The position numbers and the translations under genes are program-made. From Candidatus Melainabacteria bacterium (GTDB lineage Bacteria > Cyanobacteriota > Vampirovibrionia > Obscuribacterales > Obscuribacteraceae): a stretch of 64,000 bases of DNA. This document shows positions 1-8,176 of the stretch, piece by piece. Each line of letters begins with the position of its first letter. Positions within the stretch are counted from its first letter, which is position 1. The stretch lies in NCBI GenBank assembly GCA_003151275.1, contig PLXC01000066.1, forward strand, positions 62,001 to 126,000, read 5' to 3'. Below the pieces are notes generated by a model that saw only the letters and a program-made list of their open reading frames with translations, was not told the DNA's origin and searched no databases.

Positions 1-225
1 AATACTCTGTCGCGGACTGTGTGCGCGTGAATTCTCTTTCGCGCTTTGTTAGTTGGCTCAAAATCGTTGTTGCTCTGTGCATAAGTGCTCTGATCGAATT
101 ATCATCGTTTATGAGAAACACTATGTGAACGCTCGCGGACTGAAGGTTTTTTTGAGATCAGTCTCCAGAGAAGTATAAACATGTTGTTTGTGGAATATGG
201 TTATGGCAAGTCTGCTGGATGAACA

Positions 226-2349
226 ATGGACTCATTCGACCACAGCGAAGTTTTAAAACCGGCTCTCGATTCTGCCGAGATCATCGAGACAACTGTTTGC
301 CCCACATGTGGTATCAAACTGTCGTCTGAGTTGTCGATCTGTCCAAACGATAAAACCGTTCTGATAAAAGGCAATCCGCTTGGAAGCAAGCTTACAGAGC
401 AGTATGAAATTTTAGGCGAAATCGGTTCCGGCGGTATGGGAGTGATCTTTAAAGCGCGACATATGGCCTTGGGTCAGCTTGTGGCGATTAAGATGTTGCA
501 TTTAAGCCGGTTGGATACAGTGGGCCTCGAACGCTTTGCTCAAGAGGCCAAAGCTGTTAATCTTCTAGATCACCCTGGAATTGTCCACATTCGAGATTAT
601 GGTTTAACTGAATTCAACCAACCGTATATGGTGTTGGATTATATAGAAGCCAGCACTTTGGAGGAAACCATGTCGTTCCAGGGTGCACTTGATGTGCCTT
701 ACAGTCTCGATATTTTTGCTCAGATAGCTGATGCCATCGGTCACGCTCATGAGCGCGGAATTTTGCACCGTGATCTGAAACCAAGCAACATCATGTTGGT
801 AAAAACGGATGAACAGAGTGCGATAGTCAAAATAGTTGATTTTGGTATCGCTAAAATTACCGATCAGTATAATCCAGCGCAAGCGCAGCTGACAAAGACT
901 GGTGAAGTATTTGGCAGCCCACTCTATATGAGTCCTGAACAAGCTACAGGAGCCAAAGTTGATCAACGCTCCGACATTTACTCGCTTGGTTGTGTCATGT
1001 TCGAAACGCTCACTGGAGTGCCACCATTTTCAGGCAAAGGCGCCATTCAAATCATCTCCAGTCAAATGAACTGCGAGGCCCCGACGCTAAAGGAAGGGTC
1101 GAAAGGAAAAGTTTTCCCCAAAAATGTTGAAGAGATTGTTAGCAAGGCGCTTCGAAAAAATCCAGACGAGCGATTTCAATCGATGCAAGAGCTTAAGGAA
1201 GCGTTGGTTATTGCGCGATTCGATGACAAAAAGTCTATCGAAAAGTTGAGCGATGACCAAATTGCTGGAGCGAAAAACATAAAAGTGCAAGCTTTGCTTT
1301 TGAAAGCAGCTCTGCTTGCCCTAGTTGGAACACTCTGTATAGTTGTATACTTCGGCTGGCAACAATTCCACGTTGGAAAATCAATCGGTCGATCACCTGA
1401 ATTCGTGAGCATCGCACCGACAGATCTCGAAACGATTCAATCAATTCAAAAGGCCGGAGCACTGAGTCAAAGTGAAATCAACTTGTCGGGAAACATCACA
1501 GATGCCGCTCTTGTGGGTTTCGACTCGTGTCTCAACACCAAAAAGGTTGCGATCACGGCAACACCGATAAAAGGACGCGGACTCGCCCATTTGATTCATC
1601 TGCCCCTAACGGAATTGGATTTGCAAGATTCCGATGTTACGGATAGAGGTCTGAAGGAGATCGGATACATGACGCTCTTGAAGGAGCTCAACCTTGAAAA
1701 TACTAAGATCACCGGCGAGGGATTAAGCAGTTTAAGCTCGTTGAAAAATCTCACCGATCTTCATCTTAATGACGACAAAGTGTCGGCCAAAGGTTTGCAT
1801 TATCTCGTCGCGTTGCCAGTCTTGAAGGACTTGACTCTAAATAGAGTTGAGTGCGATTGGCCTGCGGCATTAGCCGAATTGGCTCAGTTCCCAGCACTTC
1901 AAACCCTGAGCCTCCAGTTTACGCGCATTTCTAATGACGACTTGGCCGCCATGAAAAACCTCAAAAAACTCGTATCGTTGAATTTGGATTTTACTGAAAT
2001 ATCCGAACAAGGAATTGCTAATCTCGCCAATCATCCAACTTTGCAAGTACTTTCTCTGCAGGGTTGTAAACACTTCAACGGCTCGAATTTTAAAATTTTC
2101 GCCAAGTTGCATTTATCCTTTCTTGATTTTCGAAATATAGAAATCAATGAGAATGCTCTACAAAACCTTGAGCAAACCTCGATCGGGGGTCTCAATCTTA
2201 GTCAAAGTCAAATTACCGATCGCGGCCTTGCAATTTTATCGCGCAACCGCAAGATAACTTGGCTTGTTGTTGTGAGTTGCCACAAACTGACCAAGCCAGC
2301 AATCGCGTCATTTATGAAGCAGCGCCCCGATTGCAATCTCGAGCACTGA
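226..2349 (+). CDS. Membrane-anchored Ser/Thr protein kinase with zinc-ribbon-like N-terminus and leucine-rich repeats
   Basis: A 707-residue Hanks-type kinase predicted to phosphorylate Ser/Thr on cytoplasmic targets. The order is a short Cys motif (C25, C28, C39, followed by PND), then the kinase domain at about 60-330. That domain shows a glycine loop GSGGMG (67-72), VAIK lysine K89, HRDLKPSN (181-188), DFG (205-207) and SPLYMSPEQ (231-239). One membrane helix follows at about 355-377, then leucine-rich repeats of the 'LxxLxLxxTxI' type to the C-terminus. The topology implied is kinase inside and repeats outside, probably a sensor. The ATG follows a GGA-rich stretch. The three-Cys motif has no visible fourth ligand, so metal binding is uncertain. 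The kinase assignment is secure; ligand and substrates are unknown. Confidence 0.93.
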   Translation: MDSFDHSEVLKPALDSAEIIETTVCPTCGIKLSSELSICPNDKTVLIKGNPLGSKLTEQYEILGEIGSGGMGVIFKARHMALGQLVAIKMLHLSRLDTVGLERFAQEAKAVNLLDHPGIVHIRDYGLTEFNQPYMVLDYIEASTLEETMSFQGALDVPYSLDIFAQIADAIGHAHERGILHRDLKPSNIMLVKTDEQSAIVKIVDFGIAKITDQYNPAQAQLTKTGEVFGSPLYMSPEQATGAKVDQRSDIYSLGCVMFETLTGVPPFSGKGAIQIISSQMNCEAPTLKEGSKGKVFPKNVEEIVSKALRKNPDERFQSMQELKEALVIARFDDKKSIEKLSDDQIAGAKNIKVQALLLKAALLALVGTLCIVVYFGWQQFHVGKSIGRSPEFVSIAPTDLETIQSIQKAGALSQSEINLSGNITDAALVGFDSCLNTKKVAITATPIKGRGLAHLIHLPLTELDLQDSDVTDRGLKEIGYMTLLKELNLENTKITGEGLSSLSSLKNLTDLHLNDDKVSAKGLHYLVALPVLKDLTLNRVECDWPAALAELAQFPALQTLSLQFTRISNDDLAAMKNLKKLVSLNLDFTEISEQGIANLANHPTLQVLSLQGCKHFNGSNFKIFAKLHLSFLDFRNIEINENALQNLEQTSIGGLNLSQSQITDRGLAILSRNRKITWLVVVSCHKLTKPAIASFMKQRPDCNLEH

Positions 2350-2358
2350 AGGCTCTAA

Positions 2359-2541
2359 AATCCGGTCACTATTAATGCTTATCAACCGTCCATACCGTCA
2401 TTGATGGTTTTCGAAAAAGGTAGATTGGTCGGAAGAGTTGCGGGCACATTCGACAATGCTCAGCAAATGGCTCAAAATGTGGAAAAGGTCATTTTTGCGG
2501 GCAGGCAAAATAGAGTAATCACCGCCATTGTCGCCAGATAA
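2359..2541 (+). pseudogene. C-terminal fragment of a thioredoxin
   Basis: Just after the kinase stop, one frame is open from a stop at 2356 to TAA at 2539-2541 and encodes the last half of a thioredoxin fold. It has a cis-proline segment (PSIPSLMVFEKGRLVGRVAG) and a closing amphipathic helix. The N-terminal half with the CxxC site is missing and there is no start codon with a ribosome site. I read it as a 5'-truncated gene whose front part was replaced when the kinase region was joined here. Similarity is judged by eye from the family pattern. Confidence 0.6.
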
Positions 2542-2553
2542 TCTCTAGCGTTC

Positions 2554-2988
2554 TTAGAACTTCAGACGAAACTGTAGGGACACTCCCCGCTTTTCGCCTG
2601 GATTGTGAGTCGGAATAGCCGCGCCGTGATCTTTGCTTCCGCCTACTTTGATACCAAACTGACTCTTGCCACCGTCGTTTGAAAACACTTTTAAGAGCCC
2701 GTCTTCGTAAATATCGTGAATCGACCAACCACTTCTCCAGGCTGGTGAATCTTTCAACACAACGCTGCTGGACGATGCGGTCACGTGGGAGTCGTAAGGG
2801 ACTAAATTGATTGGTTGATGAATCGGTGCCGGCATTCCAAGATCAGCAACAGAGACTGTGGAAGATGGCTGTTTAATTTCCTTCTCTGGAGTGCGAGAGC
2901 CAGTCAAGCCAAGAAGATTGAGCCCTGGAGGATTCTCAGCCGCAATGGATGCCTTCGGTGTTTCGGATGTTGTTGCGACTTCGGCCAT
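2554..2988 (-). CDS. Hypothetical protein
   Basis: A 144-residue protein that I do not recognise. I chose the ATG at 2988 because GAGAGA lies just upstream with normal spacing; an upstream in-frame ATG at 3063 has no comparable site. The N-terminal half is rich in Ala, Thr, Ser and Pro and looks disordered. The C-terminal half (about 85-144) has alternating polar and hydrophobic strands and ends in Phe. There is no signal peptide or membrane helix. It is convergent with the thioredoxin remnant. Confidence 0.5.
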   Translation of the reverse strand: MAEVATTSETPKASIAAENPPGLNLLGLTGSRTPEKEIKQPSSTVSVADLGMPAPIHQPINLVPYDSHVTASSSSVVLKDSPAWRSGWSIHDIYEDGLLKVFSNDGGKSQFGIKVGGSKDHGAAIPTHNPGEKRGVSLQFRLKF

Positions 2989-3302
2989 ATTATTTCTCTC
3001 GGCTTCAAGGTACGTCGGGTTACCGGCGTTACTGTTAAAAGAAGCGTGTCTGGAAGGGAACACAAATGTACCTTCCCTTTAAGCGATCGTCATTGGGGAA
3101 ATTACGGCACTATTTGCTAGGCAGCCAGGATTTGGAGCTGTGGAACCATGAATTCGTTAAATAGTGCGAGATCAAAATGTATTTTCAACGCATCTAACAG
3201 ATTTTCTCGGTGGCAGATTGTTAGGATGGGCATGTGAAAATTTTCGTCAAAGTTTAATCGGCTTGTAAGAGTTGGTGAACAATTCAACGTGATCGAGGGC
3301 AA

Positions 3303-3791
3303 ATGAAAGATTTTGGTATCGTCGGAATTCGCCGCGCATTCTACATAGTTGCAGCCGTTCTGCTCTGTTCCGCAAGCGAGGTTTGCAGTAGCGCTAAAAC
3401 GTGTAGTGCTGACGCGGGAGTGCGCCTGCTTCTAGAGACACAATCGAATGCTTGGAACCATGGGGATCTCGATCAGTTTCTCACTGGTTATTTGCCCTCC
3501 GATCAAACATCCTATGTTTCAAGCGGAACCGAAGTGCGCGGTATTGAAGCCTTGCGTGATCGCTATCAGAAGAAATACGGCAACGATCGCGAGACAATGG
3601 GCAAGCTTTCCTTTTCCGAACTCAAAGTGCAAAACCTTGGCCGCACCAACGCCTTATGCATCGGTCACTGGAAATTGGACAGGAGTGACAAACCAACAGT
3701 TAGTGGCATCTTTAGCCTTGTTTTGGCTCGCACCAATTCCGGATGGAAGATAATGCACGATCACACGTCAGTCGCCGACGCAAAAAAGTAA
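3303..3791 (+). CDS. Secreted NTF2-like (SnoaL/DUF4440-type) protein
   Basis: A 162-residue protein with an N-terminal hydrophobic signal segment (about 10-30). A single NTF2-like cone fold follows: 'LLETQSNAWNHGDLDQFL' helix, 'GIEALRDRYQKKYG', then strands ending 'SGWKIMHDHTS'. This pattern is typical of DUF4440/SnoaL-like proteins, which bind small ligands or act as non-catalytic domains. The export signal suggests a periplasmic location. It stands alone ahead of the ferritin-like gene, so context gives no substrate. Confidence 0.75.
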   Translation: MKDFGIVGIRRAFYIVAAVLLCSASEVCSSAKTCSADAGVRLLLETQSNAWNHGDLDQFLTGYLPSDQTSYVSSGTEVRGIEALRDRYQKKYGNDRETMGKLSFSELKVQNLGRTNALCIGHWKLDRSDKPTVSGIFSLVLARTNSGWKIMHDHTSVADAKK

Positions 3792-3971
3792 TTAAGCAGT
3801 TGCACCAAATGCGGTGCAATGAGTTCAACGAAAATTCTTCGATTCCAAAAGATCGCTCGCTGCTTTAGTGGATATTCTTTTAAAATTGAGAGCGCAAATG
3901 CACATAGGGAGGCGTTTGTCAGTTACACTACGATCAAAACTTGCTACTCAATTTATATAGGACTCTACGTT

Positions 3972-4427
3972 ATGAATGAATCGGAAGACAAATTAGCGAT
4001 ACAAATTCTCAATAAGATAATGGAACTTGAGTTGGCTGGAGTCGTTCGCTATACACACTACTCACTAATGGTGTATGGCTACAACCGCATCCCAATCGTA
4101 AGCTGGCTCAAGGATAACGCTGCCGAAAGCCTTATTCATGCGTACAAAGCCGGCGAACTCGTGACATTATTGGGCGGTCATCCTTCTCTTAAAATCGGAC
4201 CACTTCTTGAGACTGAAAAGCACGATGTGGGAGACATATTGAGAGAAAGTCTCGAACATGAAAGTGCCGCAATAAGCGCATACTACGAGCTTCTCAAAGC
4301 GACGGAAGGCAAGTCAGTGCTCTTGGAAGAGTATGCAAGAGAAATGATTATGGGAGAAGAATTGCATCTTGACGAAGTGAATAAGATGCTTCGTAAGCCT
4401 GGTGACATTCATCCGTTTCACGATTGA
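3972..4427 (+). CDS. Bacterioferritin-like di-iron protein
   Basis: A 152-residue four-helix-bundle protein of ferritin/bacterioferritin type, predicted to oxidise and store iron or protect against peroxide. I chose the ATG at 3972, preceded by TAGGA; the frame is open upstream but the added residues do not resemble the family. Helix motifs are LELAGVVRYTHY near the start, an 'AAESLIHAY' segment, 'EHESAAISAYYELL' and 'GEELHLDEV'. Aligned by eye with bacterioferritin, the last Glu-x-x-His pair is kept, but the Glu of the central ExxH looks replaced by Ser with Glu one residue earlier. The iron site may therefore be altered. No haem-binding Met is obvious. Confidence 0.7.
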   Translation: MNESEDKLAIQILNKIMELELAGVVRYTHYSLMVYGYNRIPIVSWLKDNAAESLIHAYKAGELVTLLGGHPSLKIGPLLETEKHDVGDILRESLEHESAAISAYYELLKATEGKSVLLEEYAREMIMGEELHLDEVNKMLRKPGDIHPFHD

Positions 4428-4478
4428 AATTTTCACTTGATTTGGTTGCTTTTCAATAGGCAACCTCGATACTGCGGT

Positions 4479-4500
4479 GCCTGGCGGTATTCCGTCAGGC
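4479..4500 (+). terminator. Hairpin after the ferritin-like gene
   Basis: A nine-base stem GCCTGGCGG (4479-4487) pairs with CCGTCAGGC (4492-4500), with one G-T pair and a TATT loop. It lies 52 bases past the ferritin-like stop and is followed by a moderately T-rich stretch. It may terminate that gene. The same bases are part of a repeated element (4483-4508), so it may instead be a dispersed repeat. Confidence 0.45.
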
Positions 4501-4508
4501 GCCTTGTT
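4483..4508 (-). repeat. 26-bp dispersed palindromic element, copy 1
   Basis: Read on the minus strand, these 26 bases match 34350-34375 on the plus strand at 22 of 26 positions. The pattern is AACAAGGC, R, CCTG, R, CGG, four A/T bases, then CCGCC. Both copies are intergenic, can form a hairpin, and sit next to other hairpins or remnants. Two copies in 64 kb suggest a family of small intergenic repeats. Confidence 0.5.
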
Positions 4509-4571
4509 ATGTGGACTGGAATCCCTCTTTTCATTGATTGCAGTGAGGCGATGGTGGCAGACAACGAATAC

Positions 4572-4657
4572 TGCGATTATTCGCAACAGTGAGAGAACGA
4601 AGACTTTGCGATCTATTCGCAACAACGAGAGTACTAAAAATCTGCGATCAGTTCGCA
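4572..4657 (+). repeat. Three tandem TGCGA...TCGCA dyads
   Basis: Three inverted repeats with stems TGCGA/TCGCA start at 4572, 4607 and 4643. Their loops are TTAT, TCTAT and TCAGT, so the arms are conserved while the loops differ. Each dyad is followed by ACA, and the first two are followed by GAGAG-type bases. The period is 35-36 bp. They lie 185-270 bp upstream of the cupin start. They resemble an operator array and share the TGCG-N6/7-CGCA pattern with the dyads at 9326 and 9438. Confidence 0.55.
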
Positions 4658-4803
4658 ACAACGTCAAGGTCAAATTGAGACACGAAATCAGACCAGTGCC
4701 GGAGGTGTCTTGGACAAAATATCCGTTCGAGGAAAAAGCAATACGTTCGTCAAAAGTCAAGTCGAAACAGTTTTGACTTTATACGATGAGAACTCTGCTG
4801 GAG

Positions 4804-4817
4804 TATTGTATACAATA
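4804..4817. promoter_or_regulatory. Perfect palindrome TATTGTATACAATA before the cupin gene
   Basis: A perfect 14-base palindrome lies 24 bases before the cupin start codon. Its core TTGTATACAA is the kind of site bound by many GntR-family regulators, so it is a candidate operator. No GntR gene lies in the window. A palindrome of this length can also arise by chance. Confidence 0.4.
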
Positions 4818-4841
4818 AACAGTGAGCAGAAAGGTTTTAAT

Positions 4842-5792
4842 ATGAATAACAGCGTCGAAGCAACTCGATTGAAAGAACTTAGTCAGCAAGCTCTTTATTT
4901 TGAATATTCGAAAGCTGCCGATCCAATCGGTTCTGGGTCAATATCTCGAGTGCCATACGCCGAGTTTTTGAGCGAATTGCACCAAAAAAGTGTTACCGCC
5001 TTAATACCGCTCGATGTAAGTGAGGCTCTTGGTTGTGAAGGACCGGCTACTAGTCCTGCTCTGTGTGCCAATTTTGTACATATACTGCCAAACGAAAAGA
5101 TCACGACCAGCTTCAATGCCACATCACAGCTCATCTATGTTATGCGCGGCGCAGGAAAAACCCACTTTGAAGATCTAGTGATTCCGTGGAAGACAGGCGA
5201 CTTTCTAGTGCTTCCCATAGGTTCGAGAGCTACGCATTACGCCGATCAAGATTCAGCTTTTTATCTTGTTCACGATGAACCGCTTCTGCGATACTTAGGA
5301 GCTGAGGCCAAAATACAGCGCTTTAAGCCAACACTGTATGCCTCAGAAGAATCACTGAAAATGCTTGAAGCGGTGGAGCACGACGCTAAAGCAATCAACC
5401 GAAGTCGAGTAAGTGTTTTGTTGGCCAATAAAGAAATGGACCAAACACTCACTGTCACGCACACACTTTGGGCAATGCTGGGGGTACTGCCTGATGGCAC
5501 CGTACAGCTCCCTCACCGGCATCAATCTGTGGCCTTGGACCTGATCCTCGATTGCGAACCTGGTTGCTATTCTCTAGTCGGCACAAAAATCGATGAAAAT
5601 GGCGTGATCATTGACCCTAAGCGTGTTGACTGGAAGCCATATTCAGCATTTATCACGCCTCCTGGACATTGGCATGCACATCACAACGAGTCAGGAAAAG
5701 AGGCTCATCTAATTCCAATGCAAGACGCAGGATTGCAGACTTATTTGCGGGCGCTTGATATTCGTTTTGTTCTACCGAAGAGCGCACGCTAG
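4842..5792 (+). CDS. Bicupin protein, gentisate 1,2-dioxygenase-like
   Basis: A 316-residue two-cupin protein. I chose the ATG at 4842, preceded by AAAGG; longer versions run back through the dyad array. The first cupin (about 75-150) contains 'YVMRGAGKTHFEDL' and 'GDFLVLPIG'. The second (about 215-300) contains the metal-ligand-like PHRHQS and PPGHWHAHHNES. The layout resembles ring-cleaving gentisate or salicylate dioxygenases, which use Fe(II) and O2 on aromatic diols. Substrate cannot be set from sequence, and no aromatic-degradation partners lie nearby. The palindrome and dyads upstream suggest regulated expression. Confidence 0.7.
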   Translation: MNNSVEATRLKELSQQALYFEYSKAADPIGSGSISRVPYAEFLSELHQKSVTALIPLDVSEALGCEGPATSPALCANFVHILPNEKITTSFNATSQLIYVMRGAGKTHFEDLVIPWKTGDFLVLPIGSRATHYADQDSAFYLVHDEPLLRYLGAEAKIQRFKPTLYASEESLKMLEAVEHDAKAINRSRVSVLLANKEMDQTLTVTHTLWAMLGVLPDGTVQLPHRHQSVALDLILDCEPGCYSLVGTKIDENGVIIDPKRVDWKPYSAFITPPGHWHAHHNESGKEAHLIPMQDAGLQTYLRALDIRFVLPKSAR

Positions 5793-5843
5793 ATATTGGC
5801 AGCATTTGGTATCTAAAAGTAAATTGGCAGACCGGAGCAGCTC

Positions 5844-8153
5844 ATGTCGCAATCGAACGAAAACAAACCCGCAAAGAAGAAAAAGAAGTTTTCGCAAAAG
5901 AGTCATCAGCACCCGGCAGCTGCTTGGGGTGCTGCCTTAAGCGTCGGCCAAGTGCTGGTGAAGCAAAATCAAATTATTGATGGCACACGCGCAATTCTGG
6001 AAATGAATCACGAAAACAGCGGCTTTGATTGTCCAGGTTGTGCGTGGCCTGACGATCGCAAAGGTTTAGCGCTCGATATCTGCGAAAACGGCATCAAGCA
6101 TGTCACCTGGGAAATGACTGGTAAACGCGTTGACCGCGACTTTTTTGCTAAGCATTCGGTCGCTGAATTGATGACCTGGAGCGAGTTCGAGTTAGAAGAC
6201 AAAGGACGCTTGACCGAGCCCATGGCCTATAACGCTAAGACCGATCACTACGAGCCTATCTCTTGGGCAGATGCGTTTGCCCTGATGGGGCATCATCTGA
6301 AGTCCTTGAGTAGTCCAAACGAAGCGTCTTTCTACACCTCGGGAAGATTGTCCAATGAGGCAACGTTTCTGTATCAATTGTTCGCCAGAGAATTTGGCAC
6401 AAACAATTTACCTGACTGTTCGAATATGTGTCACGAAGCGAGTGGGCGTGCTCTTACCGCTTCAATAGGAACTGGCAAAGGTACTGTCGACATAGACGAT
6501 TGGCAAAAGGCAGATGCCATTTTTGTGATTGGCGTAAATGCAGCTACGAACGCACCAAGAATGATTTCTGCGTTAGCTGATGGTGTTAAGGAACACAATA
6601 CTCAAATCGTTCACATCAATCCGCTCATTGAAGTTGCAGCAACGACAGCTATAACTCCCCACGATTTTCTCGATATGGCGATGTTCAAACAAACCCGCAC
6701 AAGCACTCTCAATTTGCAACCGCGAATTGGTGGAGATATGGCTATCATGCGGGGCATCGCTAAGCATTTGTTCGAATTATCTGAGACCGATCCAAAAGCT
6801 ATCGATGCTATTTTTATCAAGTATCACACCGCCAGTTTCGACGCTTATAAGGAAGTGGTGGCACAAACCACTTGGGAGGAAATTGAACATCAATCCGGCG
6901 TGCTCATTGCTCAAATTCGTCAGGCTGCCGAAATCTATCGACAGGCTCCGACGGCGATTATTAGTTGGTGCCTCGGTATTAGCCAACAAGAATTTGGAGT
7001 TGATACCATTCGTGAAATCATGAATGTGTTGCTTCTACGGGGCAATATTGGTAAACCTGGTGCGGGTCCATGCCCGATTCGGGGACACAGTAACGTTCAG
7101 GGGAATCGCACATGCGGCATTGCTAATGCTCCAAAAGAATACTGGTTAGCCAGAATGGATGATGCCTGCAACATTGTTTCTCCGCGAGAACCCGGACTGG
7201 ATACCGTTCGATCCATTGAAGGTATGCATAACGGCAAGGTCCATTTTTTTCTTGGCATGGGTGGAAATTTTGCCATCGCAACACCGGATACTGAATATAC
7301 TTTTGAAGCATTGCGTCGATGCAAATTCACGGCGCATGTTAGTACCAAACTTAATCGCAGTCATTTGGTGCATGGGCAAGAAGCTCTCATTTTGCCATGC
7401 TTAGGGCGCACCGAGAAAGACATGCAAAAATCGGGCGAACAACAAATAACAGTTGAAGACTCGATGAGTCAAGTGCATCTGTCCAAAGGAATGAAGTTAC
7501 CAGCGTCGCCACATCTGCTCTCAGAGCTTGCAATTATCGCCGGCATTGCGCGGGCGACTTTGCCCAATAGTCAAACATCGTGGGAAGAGTGGGTCGGAAA
7601 TTACGATCTGATTCGCGACAAAATGAGCGAGGCGATAGCAGGCTTTGAAGACTTCAATCGACGTGTTCGCGAGAAATTTGGCTTCAGAATCAAACAGCAT
7701 GCGCGTGAACTTGTTTTCGATACGACGACAAATAAAGCGACTTTTTCCTATGCGCCGTTGCCTAATGCTGTGCCGGCTGCCGGCAAAATCATGTTGAGCA
7801 CCATGCGTTCGCATGACCAATTCAACACCTCTATTTACTCTGATAATGATCGATATCGTGGTATCAAAAATCTTCGCACAATGTTGTTGATGAACGAAGG
7901 AGATATGAAAGAGCTTGGTCTCAATCAATTCGACTTGATTCATATCACTAGTTTTGGTAAGGATGGATCGACCAGGCAGCTTGATGGATTTAGAGCTATT
8001 CTCTACAACATTCCAAAGGGCTGTGCATCAGGATATATGCCAGAGTTGAATGTCTTGATTCCTATCGGAGATTACAGCAGACAAAGCGATCAACCGATGA
8101 TGAAACAGTTGCTGGTCGAAATTAGGAAAAGCAGCATGGCGGACACCAAGTAA
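5844..8153 (+). CDS. Molybdopterin oxidoreductase of the FdhF/YdeP family (formate dehydrogenase-like alpha subunit)
   Basis: A 769-residue molybdenum bis-MGD enzyme of the YdeP type within the formate-dehydrogenase superfamily. It has a lysine-rich N-terminus, then FDCPGCAWPD with C63 and C66. This is only a CxxC, so the usual four-Cys [4Fe-4S] set appears incomplete, as is typical of YdeP proteins. C196 in 'SNMCHEASG' lies at the position of the molybdenum ligand (Sec/Cys in formate dehydrogenases). The C-terminal 'GYMPELNVLIP' region fits the cofactor-binding barrel. FdhD follows 23 bases later, which supports a sulfurated Mo cofactor. No electron-transfer subunit is nearby, so the electron acceptor and even formate as substrate are unproven. 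Confidence 0.88.
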   Translation: MSQSNENKPAKKKKKFSQKSHQHPAAAWGAALSVGQVLVKQNQIIDGTRAILEMNHENSGFDCPGCAWPDDRKGLALDICENGIKHVTWEMTGKRVDRDFFAKHSVAELMTWSEFELEDKGRLTEPMAYNAKTDHYEPISWADAFALMGHHLKSLSSPNEASFYTSGRLSNEATFLYQLFAREFGTNNLPDCSNMCHEASGRALTASIGTGKGTVDIDDWQKADAIFVIGVNAATNAPRMISALADGVKEHNTQIVHINPLIEVAATTAITPHDFLDMAMFKQTRTSTLNLQPRIGGDMAIMRGIAKHLFELSETDPKAIDAIFIKYHTASFDAYKEVVAQTTWEEIEHQSGVLIAQIRQAAEIYRQAPTAIISWCLGISQQEFGVDTIREIMNVLLLRGNIGKPGAGPCPIRGHSNVQGNRTCGIANAPKEYWLARMDDACNIVSPREPGLDTVRSIEGMHNGKVHFFLGMGGNFAIATPDTEYTFEALRRCKFTAHVSTKLNRSHLVHGQEALILPCLGRTEKDMQKSGEQQITVEDSMSQVHLSKGMKLPASPHLLSELAIIAGIARATLPNSQTSWEEWVGNYDLIRDKMSEAIAGFEDFNRRVREKFGFRIKQHARELVFDTTTNKATFSYAPLPNAVPAAGKIMLSTMRSHDQFNTSIYSDNDRYRGIKNLRTMLLMNEGDMKELGLNQFDLIHITSFGKDGSTRQLDGFRAILYNIPKGCASGYMPELNVLIPIGDYSRQSDQPMMKQLLVEIRKSSMADTK

Positions 8154-8176
8154 CAGCAGCACTACAGAGGGTGCAA

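Larger units (their letters stand above)
4477..4560 (+). pseudogene. C-terminal remnant of a small membrane-protein family
   Basis: The frame encodes GLESLFSLIAVRRWW (4513-4557). This matches the C-terminus of the intact small membrane protein at 30505-30726, which reads GMVEAVWSLVALRRWW, at the G, E, S, L, A, R, R, W, W positions. The two N-terminal helices of that family are absent here. I read it as a decayed second copy; the match is short. Confidence 0.4.

Noticed and set aside
4572..4657. CRISPR array
   Set aside because: Units are 35-36 bases with only 5-base conserved arms, there are no spacers of constant type and no cas genes.
4477..4776. A 99-codon frame through the dyad array before the cupin gene
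   Set aside because: Its repeats follow the DNA dyads and most of it is not protein-like; only the short membrane-protein-like end (4513-4557) is kept, as a remnant.
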